Origin: Symsagittifera roscoffensis | Lineage: Eukaryota; Xenacoelomorpha; Acoela; Convolutidae | Direction: 5' to 3' | DNA: 64,000 nucleotides | Assembly (NCBI RefSeq): GCF_963678635.1 | Contig: NC_087065.1 | Coordinates: 21,335,480 to 21,399,479 of the forward strand | Shown: piece by piece, positions 21,780 through 33,700 of the stretch | Layout: each line of letters begins with the position of its first letter | How positions within the stretch are numbered: position 1 is the stretch's first letter | Notes under the pieces: model-generated | What the model saw: the letters and a program-made list of their open reading frames with translations, nothing else | Databases searched by the model: none | What the model was told of the DNA's origin: nothing | Made by a program: the position numbers and the translations under genes

Positions 21780-24700
21780 CTGGGAATACAGTATAAGTGG
21801 ATCAAGGGGCTCTTTTTCATTCCCTCCCCCCATTTTTTTTGAAAATCTAGATTGGAAAGCCATTTTAACGTTGTCATAATTCAACGAAATTGGCCTGGTG
21901 AACAAGATTTGTTCGTCATACCTTACAACGTAACATCACGCATTTGGCCCATAATATCACATAAAACTTATCAAAAAAGATTGAGATGTGGGGGGGTGTA
22001 GCTTGGAGTGCAAAAGAGCTGATTAATGTTATGACTTCAATCAATATATTGGAACAAATTGAGCGTCTAGTTAAATCAACAGCTGCAGTTTCGCCCATAG
22101 TTGGGGTTTTAATATCAAAAAATATATATTCAAAATTGACATTCAAAATCTACTATTGGGTATTAAAACAAACTTTCTCGGGGTTATAAGCGAAAAGACC
22201 AATTGCACCATTTTTTAAACATTATTATTGTTTTTGTTATAATCTCATCTAAATGGGCGAAATGGCAGCTGTTGGTTTAATTAGACGTTCAATCTGCTTC
22301 TGTTCCAAATCATTGATTGAATGCTAGCAGCCTTGATGTGACTGACCTAGCCAGACAGAGAGAGTGAAGAATGTGATGGAGAAGTCTGATTGGAAGATGG
22401 GGGCCTCAGTTGCATAGCCCATGTAGATGGTCATGTATGGCAGCCAGCAGATGGCAAACGCCAGAAGGATGAAAGCCAGCTGCTTCGCTGCCTTCACCTT
22501 CACACATAAACATACACGCAAGTTACAATAATGATCACATGTTGTTCAATTCCGTTTTCCTCTCTGTCTCGGTTCGGTTCGGTTCGATTCAGTTCGGATC
22601 GATTCAGTTCGGTAGCTGATCCCTCCCACACATGTCATTTTATAACGACTCGGCGATGGAGTTGTAGAAGTTAGGCCAGTAGAGAAAGCGAGACGCCTCT
22701 CCTCCCCCCCCCCCCCCCCCCCCCGTCAGGGGTTCGACCACCTGACCACTCAAAGAGTCCCCCTTTGGTACTATTTTAGAACATCCATTGTTGAATAGTT
22801 GAGCCTAAAGTAGTTAGGCGCCAATGTGTTCAAAAATTCGCTTGCTTTGGGAATACGCGGAAAATCAATTTGGTCGACCTACAAACTTTCGACAAAATTT
22901 TCGAAAAACTAGAAAACCCACATTTCCCTCTCTTGAGAAAAATCTAGATAACTACACAGATTATAGCCAGGGGCAGATTTAGGGGGGCGGGGGGAGCGGA
23001 CGCCCCTCTTCAGGGATTCGACCCTCCGCCGACCCAAAGGGTCCGTCCCCCTTTGTACTATTTTGAGATGTCCATTTTTGGTGACGGACCCTAAAAATTT
23101 TCTAATTGGCGCCACTATATACTAATTTTGAAGGTGGATGCTAATTTTTCAAAAAATGCCTAAAAAGCCCTTTGTGGCCTGTTTTTTCAAATTTTTTGTT
23201 TGAGGCGCAGAAAATTTGGTCAAAACAGAGTCTTTGTAGTGCTTTGGGAGAGCCCGGAAAATCAATATGGTCGACTTAAGAAAAATCGACATAATTTTCG
23301 AACATTTTTTGAAAATCTGCCCGCCCCCCTTTGAGAAAATCTTAGATCCGCCCCTGATTATAGCCGTTCCCAAAAGCTACTCATATAATCTTCTTTTATA
23401 GAAACTGAATGACACCATATAAATTGTCTGGAAAGTGTTTTTGGATTATCGGGCTCAACTCGGTGTGCTTTTATACTTCATGCGAGTTAGCAACCTGATT
23501 CACTTGTTAATACTTTTCCGGAGTTCTCACCGACACTAAGCTTTGCCGAAATATTTTGTTAATCAAACTTAAGAAAGCATAAATCAGACAATTCATGATT
23601 TCTTGCGAGTCAAATTTTCTACAAAAAGGTGATCTTATACACATATGATATGCCTCACAATCAGTGTACTGAAAATATAAGTTCCCAATTCCACCAAGTA
23701 ATACACCTGACTTGATGAGACGTATGTCAATCATCTAGGGTTGGCACACTGAGCAAACAGTCAATTGGCACCTGGCACTAAACTTACCTTTGCACCACTT
23801 ACCCTTGCACCTGCAGGTTTAGTAGACGTGTTAACCGGTACCCCGCCTCACGTGGTACCTCGTAACAATTTACATGAAAATGTGGTAGCTAGACTATCAA
23901 ATAATCTCAGCTAAAATGCTTAAAATTGTATAGAGAGGTTGGATTAATGAGCTTATGAATTAGGGTTCCAATTTACTAAGCAAGTAAGCTGCGGATTTAC
24001 AGAGAGCAGCAAAGAGATAGCACATGTAGAAACATATTCAAACAAAGATTTTTTGTGTTTGTGTTCGCCATCGTCCTGAGCTTAAATTTGAAAAAATATT
24101 TCACCTGTGATCATTTTTCGTAAAGTTATGAGGGTTTAAAGATTGCCATTTTGGCCATTTTGACCAATTTGGGACAATTAACGCGCGATATAATTCGCGC
24201 TATTAACGCGTAAGCGGAGATTTAATCCGTCCTATAAACCGTTCCAAATTGGTTGAACGAAGCTAATTTGCCATAATTGAATTGTTACAAGGAGCGAAAT
24301 CTATTTTTTTGTACTTTATATGGCGTGTGGGGGGATGATTTTTATCGAAAAATTTTCAAATTTTAGAAAAAAAGTTGTTCATTTTATTTTATTTTTGTTC
24401 ATTTTTTATGTTGTTTATGTTATTAGTGCTCCATAAACGTTAAAAGGCAGTCGGAACTTTTAGGGCTTTGCCCTGATACGAGCAGTCTTGTATTATTTTA
24501 AAAACAGAGTGCCTTTGATTCTATTCTACTACACCCAATTTGGTGGACTAACTTCAAAATTTTTGCAAAGGCTCCTTGGGCGTCAATATACACTTAGCTT
24601 GAGGCAGAAACCCGCGCCAAAAAAAAACAAATTTTTTGCATGTCTTTTTTCAAAAAAATATAGTCTGCTGCGCGGAAACAAATCGCCCGCTGAAAAATTC

Positions 24701-27700
24701 TTTTTTTTCCCGAAAAATTGACTCTGAAAAATTCTTGTTTTCCCAAAAAATCGCTCCCTGAAAATAATTTTTTTACCCACTACTAATTAAAGATTTATGA
24801 GAATAGCAATAATAGAGGTTCAATTTCTGCGAGTTGTTAGAAAAATTTTATTATTATTTTTTTAAATTTCATTGATTGGAATCCAAATACCGAAAGCCAC
24901 AATCTAAATCAATATTAAAAACTTCAAAATGATATTTGAAACAATTACTTTTTGCAGCTGGGAAGCTAAACTGATCAATGATGACATTTAGTAGAATGGT
25001 AACAGACCGCATTGAAAGCAGTATTTCGAGCCTTGCCAAAACAAACTCCAAAGCTGTGCTCTTACCTGACTTGACTGGTTGAAAACAAAGTATAAGTAAT
25101 ACAACCAGAAAAAAATATAATGCTATTTTTTGCAGAAACATTCTGCAAGTTTCAACTTAGCACCAATTTTTAAGCTGCGTACACTAAAACAAACGTACGA
25201 AAAAAATTTGGAGGAAGAAAAAACTTTTCGACCAAATTGAAAGAAAACCCGATCAATCATGTCAAAAGAGCTACTAAAATTAACTTCAAAGTTTTTGGTC
25301 TGTTTCACCTAATTTTTATCCTCCATGGTATCGTAAAAACACACGCTATCTACTATAAAAAAAACGATCAATATTCTCTCTCTGGTCCACACGCTGATGC
25401 CTGAAATAAAAATTTTAGGATTTTTGGCATAAAAGTTTGACAATAAGTAACTAAAAACTAGACGATTCTACATGACTTCAGTATTTTCTAGGAGAAAGAC
25501 TTTTGCTATCAAAGTTGTTTTCATTATCTCCACTGACACGAAATTATAAATGAAACGACACCTCGATCTTATTATCAAACGTTATATTTTTTGATCTTTT
25601 GCTACAAAAAGTCCGTTATAATGAACTTTATTTTTAGAAAATTTCAATCGTACTACGCCTAGATACTGCTTACACTCGGAATATTTTCACGGAAAAACTA
25701 TCTATCTATGAAAAATTATATCGAACTTAGAAACGAAATTTATTGCTTCTGTTCAGAACATTTTAGATGATCAAACAATCAAACAAATCATAATGTTGCT
25801 GCTTCGTAGTTTTTAGCAGATTTGCAAGAAATTGAAAAATTTGCTCTAACTACCTTACAACAGAAACTGTCATATCATCATAAAAGAACAAAAAAAAATC
25901 AGTCTCGGTTGTTTGTATAAAAATTTTAAGCGGGAAAACTTGTGCGGCTGCACTTATCGATTATTGCAAGCTCGTTCAAGTTTCGACTAAAAAGAATTGT
26001 TATTGAAAAGTACAATGTATGGGTATAAATCTTAAATTTTGCGACTGATCAGCGCCTTTTCAAACATTGTTATTCCGACGAAAACGGAAACCTTATGCTT
26101 GGTATAGTTTTTTTATTCAGTCAATTTTCGGCGACCAAAATAATAGTTTGTAACAAATAAAAATTTCAAACCCCATTGAAGATATTGAGTTCCTGAAATC
26201 AAACTTAAAAAGATATTTTACATCCGATTATTTTTTGCTATGTTTAAGAAGATCAAAAATTGCCAATTTGGCCATGCTCTGGACTATTTAACAGAAAGAA
26301 TAAGATTACGCACTTTGAAGAAGAATTTATCCATTTTTTTGAAAGCGTAACGCGAATTATTTGTGCGTGGCGAATTATCCCGCTCAACAGAATTAATCAA
26401 AATTGAATTGTGAATAACGAATTGGTCCTATTAATTTTGTACGATTCGAACTTTCACACTTGATATTTGATATTGTCCAAAACTCATAGTTTTTTAATAT
26501 TATTTGGAAAAGAGAAATTAGAAATTGACATGTCAAGTTTTCAGTTTAGACCGTTTATTTTATGGTAAAAATTTTGAAAAGGGGAACAGAATGCCATTGC
26601 AGAAAGTGAATTGACAGAAACTTTTTCTTCTTGAGTTGACAATCAAATTTGTTTTTCCCCTTGACTGTTTTGTATGTTCAAGTTGCTTTCAAAAAAGCAT
26701 GTCAAACAAAACGATAAAACGACAAAAATTAGATGGCTGTGATGTAAAATGGAGGAAAAATAAAATTCTGGCAATTGGCAATTCAAGCTAACAAAGTGAC
26801 AATATTAAAAAAGAAAAACTGAAACGTGGAAAGTATTAAAAAGTCATCAAAATTTGTTAATGACTAATGGCTGTAAAAAACGACACTAATTTTTCGGTCT
26901 TTAATTTTTCCCTAAAAAAAAACAAAAAACCCTAAAGAAGTTGAGAGGTTATGTTCTGCCATTATAGCAAATGAAGCGGCAAATTTGGCAAGGGTATGAC
27001 TTTTATAGGTGTGTTAAACACGGCAAAAATTTCATTTCTTTTCTTGGATTGCGCTATGAAAAAGTTTTTGATCGTATTTTAAAGTGGATGCTTTAAAGAA
27101 AGCTTGTCAAGCAGAATCAAAAACTGTGATATTTAGAAAATGGTGATGAATTATGGAAACAAAATCATCTTATGGCAAATTACAATTCATGCTAGAAAGC
27201 TTAGGTTTTATTTTCATTGAATTAATTTGTGGTCAAAACGGGACACTCGGTAGTAAACAAGAAAAGTGTGAGTTAGTTTTGTACCTTTAAGAAATGTGGC
27301 TAAAAAAGCATTTTGAATAAAATAGAAAATTGGTATAACATTTAACTTATTGTAGTTTAACCCATCACGTGATTTGCACATTTTATTAAATAAAATTCTG
27401 CAACTAAAAATTAAACAACAAACACTTTGAAAAGCTTTCTTTCATTCTATTTCTTTTCTTTTTTTCAAATAAGTGAATATCAACCCCGATTAAAAGGAAC
27501 ATTTTGATTTACATACTAATAGTAAAACAAAGCTGATATAAACTTTTTTCGTGCATGAATTCTTCATCATAAATTTTAAAGTTTGCGCCTTAAGTTTTAA
27601 AGTATTTTGATAACCCTAAAAAAGGTCAGGTTGATCATGCATCTTATTCCATTGAAGTTTTTTCAGCCGTTATTTAGAACCCAAAAAAAAAAACAGAAAA

Positions 27701-30700
27701 CAAAGTTTTTTCGAAAGTTTTCTAGTTTCAACTGAACTTTGCTGACATTGAACTCAAGCATGATGACATCCAGTCGAACTCTGCAGCAGGTTTTAAGTTA
27801 CTTTAGCTATATTTTTACTTTTGTTATTTTCACTTATTTTAACTGCCCTTTCTTAAAAAATTAACGAGAGGAAAGTCAAAAGCCGATAAATTTAGTGAAT
27901 TAATCATTTTCGGCGTTTTTATTTTTGCTGGATTTTCTTGTGAGTTTTTCGAGACCTTGTTTGACAAAGAAAAGTTAAATGAAGACTCTAAAAGATTGTT
28001 TTCGTGTAGTAAAATTAGATTTTCTACGGTTTAATAAATAACCTCGTTTTTATCGAAAAAACTTTACTAGCTCGCCTATTGTGCTCGAAATTAGACAAAA
28101 AAAGCAAAAGATTTTCAAACCGGTTTTTCGTAATACAAAAGTTTGCAAAATTTTTGTAATTACGTTCCAATAACGAAGATTCGAAGGCCTTTAATATGAT
28201 AAATCGCTATATCCATTCCAATGATTATTTGTGATACCTGATTTTGCGTGAGAAAAATGTTTCAAAATTAGAAAAAATTGAGCACACCTGAAGACAAATT
28301 CCTCCCCACTCCTCAGTGTCTAACAAAACCTGTTCAGGTTTTCAAAATTCTGGTCACAATTGAAGTTTTGAAAACGCAGCCAGTTTTCAGAGAAATGAGC
28401 CGCTGCTAAAAAGAGAAAAGCATGATCTGTAAGTGCAGATGAAATGAAGTTATCCACCAAAGATATGACAATTCATTCCATAGACAATTTAGCTGTTATT
28501 TTATTTGTTTGATCACCATATCATAAGAAATAGAAAGATTGTGCATTTACACGGTTAGTCTTACCATACCTGGCCCATTTTCGCCAGAGACTGGGCAAAC
28601 TAAAAGGTATCAACAGAACAATTGATGATGAGTAGCAATATAGATGACAATAACATAGAGTGATTGAGTCTCTAACCGCAATTAACAGTCGAGAGGTGAG
28701 TATGTTTTATCACATAAAATGATTGCAATTTTCTAGAATGATCTAAACTGATGCTGTGGTTTGAAATTGATCTTATGATTTTTGCCAAAAATTATCCTAA
28801 ACATGATTAAACAGCGATCTGAAGAAAAAATTGAAGTCTTCGAAGACTTCGAATGTGATTTCAGCACCCCGTGCAACTTTGATATAAAAAAAGCAGTCGA
28901 ATAAACCCAATTATTTTTATGCCATTATGGTCATCTGAGAAATGAGCACGATTACCGAGCTAAGAAGTTTATAGCCGCTTTTACCACCAACACCTTGATC
29001 CCCTTTTTATTCTGTTGCTAAACTTTCAAATTGTAATATGAATTTTTTTACTTTCTACTTCTATGAATGTTTTATCTAAAAATAACTATTGTGCCATTTT
29101 TAAAGGGTATCTTGTCTACAAAGTATCAATCAAGATAATTAAAACTAATCTATCAGAAATAAATTTATGGCCCATTATAAGAATGAAGAGCCTACCTCTC
29201 TTTGCTGTTCTGTCGATCGTTTTCTTCTGATCATGTTGATATTTGTACTGATGCGCCTCTGCACTTTAGACAACGTCGAAGCCCCATTTTTTGCCAACTC
29301 TCCTGACCCCGACCTCTTTTTCCCGTTGGTCTCCTCGGACGAACCACTTGGTTCAATCGCTGTTGGCGGCTTGTCGCTTATCCGAACACCCGTGTTCGGA
29401 CTTGGACTCGTTTTAGTCGTAACCCTACCTTTCGGGTCGTCAGCATCGGCTCCTCCGTCGTCGATTTCGTAAATCGTCGCTTCTCTTGTTAACTTTGGCG
29501 GTGTTTGTCGTATCCTCGGCGACTTCGGATTAATCGAGGATGACACATCGTTTCGCGAGTAGCTACTCGTAGACGTGTGTCGCTTTTTGCTCTTTTGAGT
29601 TCGCTGGTGTATGACGATAAATATTCGTAGGTAGACAATACACATGGTGCAGAAAGGTAGTATGAAACTTAAGAGCAGGCTGACAACTTTGAAGTTCATC
29701 TCGGTGGCGAATTCGACGTCACACTTATCGGGTGGTATGGTTCGGACCCCTTAATGTTGAAGAAATAAACAGGATGACCATAAAGTCGCGGATAATCAAG
29801 TTTGATACATTTCACGGAAATATATTATTTGTCAATTTTTTTATGAAGAGAATACCATCCCGTTACGAAATTATCGAATAACGCTGCAATTTTTTGTTGC
29901 CGCGGTTAACTTAACAAACTATGGAGCGGAGTGAAAAAACTGCCGGGAGCGCATCATAATTGATATTTGGAAAAGAACTATTGTAAAAGTTTAATGTTTT
30001 GTTTTGGAAGGCAGCAAAAAATGTGGTCGTTTTTTTTTATTAAAAAAGTTTTGTTTTTGTCCAATTTTATTCTACATTTATAACATTGACTCAAATTTCA
30101 CTATATATTCACACACACATTTTTTTCTTTTTTTTTTAAATTTCTTCATGAAATATTTTGTGACCTTGATTGAATATGTGGTGCCAGAGAAGAATAGGCG
30201 GGGTGTAGATGCTGGAGAGTGTCCAGATGAGAGCGATGGCTGCCAGGAAGTTCCGGTAGTTCCTGTACTGTCTGTAGGAGAGAGCGTGGGCTATGGAGAA
30301 GTACCTGTCCAGACTCATGGCCATCAGGTTCAGGATGGAGGAACAGGTGGCAAAGTAGTCCAGAGACAGCCACAGCTGGCACACCTGGAAAGCACAAGGA
30401 GTCACAAAAGCATCTGCTATAAAGGCTGCTCATACATGACAACATAAAATAACAACACTGCTCCTATCAAGGCGAAGCTTGATTGTCCCGACTGCCCTTT
30501 AAAATCTATGGAGCAGTGTTCGTTTTGAAAAATTGAAAAAATCAAATCAAATTAAAAACATATAATTTATAATGAGTTTTTGTTGAAAATCATCCCCCTC
30601 ACGCTACAGAAAGTATAAAGTGATACATTTGGCATGAAGCAAGTTATTAAATATACCGAATAGGATATCTAAATTCGGAACAATTTATAGGAGAGATTAA

Positions 30701-33700
30701 ATCTCCACTGATGGGTTAAAGGCCTTAAGTTGCACTAAATTGTCCCAAATTGGCAATATTCAAACCCCCATAGCTTAACAAAAAGTAATGATATGTGAAA
30801 TATGTTTTTAAATTTGAACTCAAGACAACACGTTTCTGGTGATAAAAAAATTCTGTCAGAAGTTGCTACTTGAAGAATCGAAATTGGTCTGGAGAAAAAA
30901 CCACCCCGAGCACAAACATTCCGTCAACCGACCATAGTTTCAAGAAATAACAATCGATTATGTTGTCAATTTTTGACTTTCCCACTGAAATTGTAAAAAA
31001 TCCATTTTGATCAATTAATAATCGATTAAAATCTCTTGTTTTCAATATGAAAGCATGCTCAGTTTAATTAACATTCTAATCAATTATAATAGATTAATAT
31101 TGAAGATATGTTTTCAAGCAGCTATAAATAATTATAATCGATTATAATTTCGCTTTTGAAAACAGAATTTCGAAAAAGCAAAATTTTCGATACTCACCTG
31201 TCAAATTGTCAAAGATTGAAAATGCATACGGTTGGCTTTGGATATAAATTAGCCTGTATTTAGCATGAGTCATAACCAACTAAAAATTTTTGCCCCAGTT
31301 TGAAAATCAAGTATCCCGATAAATTAAAGTCAATGTCTTTAATCTTCCTCAGAAAATGAAATTAACCCCCCTCCCCCCAGTCTCATTGTCCCCAGTCTCA
31401 TTGTCCCCCCAGTCTCAATGTCCCGTATGCATTTGTCAAAGATTGAAAATGCATACGGTTGGCTTTGGATATAAATTAGCCTGTATTTAGCATGAGTCAT
31501 AACCAACTAAATATTTTTGCCCCAGTTTGAAAATCAAGTATCCCGATAAATTAAAGTCAATGTCTTTAATCTTCCTCAGAAAATGAAATTAACCCCCCTC
31601 CCCCCAGTCTCATTGTCCCTCCTCTGATTCTCAGTCTGATTGATCAGTCTCATTGTCAGTCCGATTGCACTTTCTTCGAATTTCAGAACAAGATTATTAC
31701 CTAAATGACGCTTCAGGGGCTATGTAAGGTTTCAAGGTGTTATTAGTTTTTAGTAATTTTGTGCTTTCTTTCATTTCTATACGCAAAAATTAGGAATTAA
31801 TGAGCTTCTATGCTTTTGGTTTTGGGTTTCAACCAGATAAGTTTAATTAATTTAATTATGTTTTCGCGCAGGATATTATTTGTTTGAACCGCCCCCCCCC
31901 CCACCAATCGAGTTAGGGGGATAGGGGGAGATAATACGAATTTTTCAATAGATAACTTAGAATACAATTTATGTCAACTATATAACAAATTCAATTATCG
32001 AAAAATACTAAAAACATCAATTTACCTAAAATTGTAAGTGCATAAAAAACAAATTCTGATAAAAAAATTTCAAAGTATTTACATTTTGCGAGAAATTCAT
32101 TTTTTAAACAGAATTCATTTTCATAATCAATTCATGCGTGGGAGGTCATTTTACGTAGGTCACTAAGGGGGAGATTTTACGGTTGATCCGAAAAATATGT
32201 TATGCACCAGTGCGACGGTGTTTTATTGCTAACATTAGAAAATGGAAAAAAGTTGCTGTTCCAAATATCGAAGAAAGTAAAGAATATGTGTGCTCGGGGT
32301 GGTTTTTTTTTATTCAGACCAATTCTCAAAATTTCTTCCAACGGAAAATTGATCCATGGATCCTCCTGGTTGTAAATGGGGCGCGCTCACGAATTGTATA
32401 TACTGCCTTTAAGTATGCTGTAGAACGCTCATTATTCGACTAACGTGACCATAAGAGGGATGTGATACTTTGATGCTTAAAGTTAAACGCGCATTTTTTA
32501 CGCGTGGTCAAACATCGCGCACCAAAAAAGGGTTCCAAATTGAATTGAGACAGGCTAACTAGTTTTAATAAGTCACGATTCGGCACTTTTCCAAACCACT
32601 TTTGAATTTTGGCTCTTTTTCCGGCTATTTTCCAGTTCCCCCCTTTCAAATTCAAATTTGAAAAGCTTATTTAACCTTGTCATAATGCAATGAAATTGGG
32701 CAAGGTGAACAAATCGACAACTGTGAACAAATTTGTTCTTCATACATTACAGCGTAACATCACGCATTTAGCCGTAATAACACGTAAAACAAACTTAAAA
32801 CTGGGTATTTTGAAATGAGGGGAACTGGAAAAGAGCCGTTTTCCCTTTTCCCGCCACCTGCAAATTTATACAAATAAACGTTGTTGATCACATTGTCCGA
32901 TTGTATCGACAAGTGATATGCAGACTACTTAAGCTTTGGCAAACATATTTGGTCTTCATTAATAACCTCGTAAACCATTCGTTACACCAAAAACTGAATT
33001 GATGCTCGTGTGAGATGGGAAAAAGAAAAAAGCCTTAATTTTTTCAGATATTCAATATATGAAAGTCTATTTAGAATATTTATCAATTTTTTAAATGCAT
33101 CAAAACGTATAAGCTTGAACAGATGAACAAATTTTCACAATTTTCCTACATACAAAATGCTTTGCAAACAGTTTTTCAACAGCTTTATTTTGTAATTTTG
33201 CGAGGTCCTGGAAAACTGGAAAGAGCCCACGAATCTTAATATTCAGCTTAAAAATCAAAGTTTTACAATATTTCAAGAACCATAAACCATTTGAGACCAG
33301 TTTATGAACAGTCGGAACATTCAGGGTTTTGGCCTGATACGATTAGTCTTATTTAAGTTATATTACTCATTTAGTTGTTTTCCCTCGTAAGCCAATTTGT
33401 TTTATCACTTTTTAGTTTATAAGATTGTAATTTGAGCTTTTTATCTTTTATGTGTTCGCCTCTAATTTTTTGCGATCATGCGTACAATTTCGTTTTAAAT
33501 TTCATCCAATTTCATCAAAGATTTTAGATGTGTCCTAAAATTGAGAACAAGACTGCTGGTATCAGGGCGAAACTTTGAATACTCCGACTCCGTTATAGTT
33601 ACTATGGAGTAATTCAAAACAAAATTAATTGTGAAAATTTCAAAAAAAAAACTTTTTGATTGTTGTTTTTGAAAATCATCCCTCCAAACGCTATGTAAAA

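Noticed and set aside
22714-22740. tRNA B-box-like GGTTCGACCAC in family B repeats
   Set aside because: No matching A box or cloverleaf; the hAT-type ends and 8-bp duplication explain the family better than a tRNA-derived SINE.
29167-29472. 101-codon plus-strand frame
   Set aside because: Antisense of receptor exon 4.
30004-30447. 147-codon plus-strand frame
   Set aside because: It is the antisense of receptor exon 3, whose splice sites and motifs are unambiguous.
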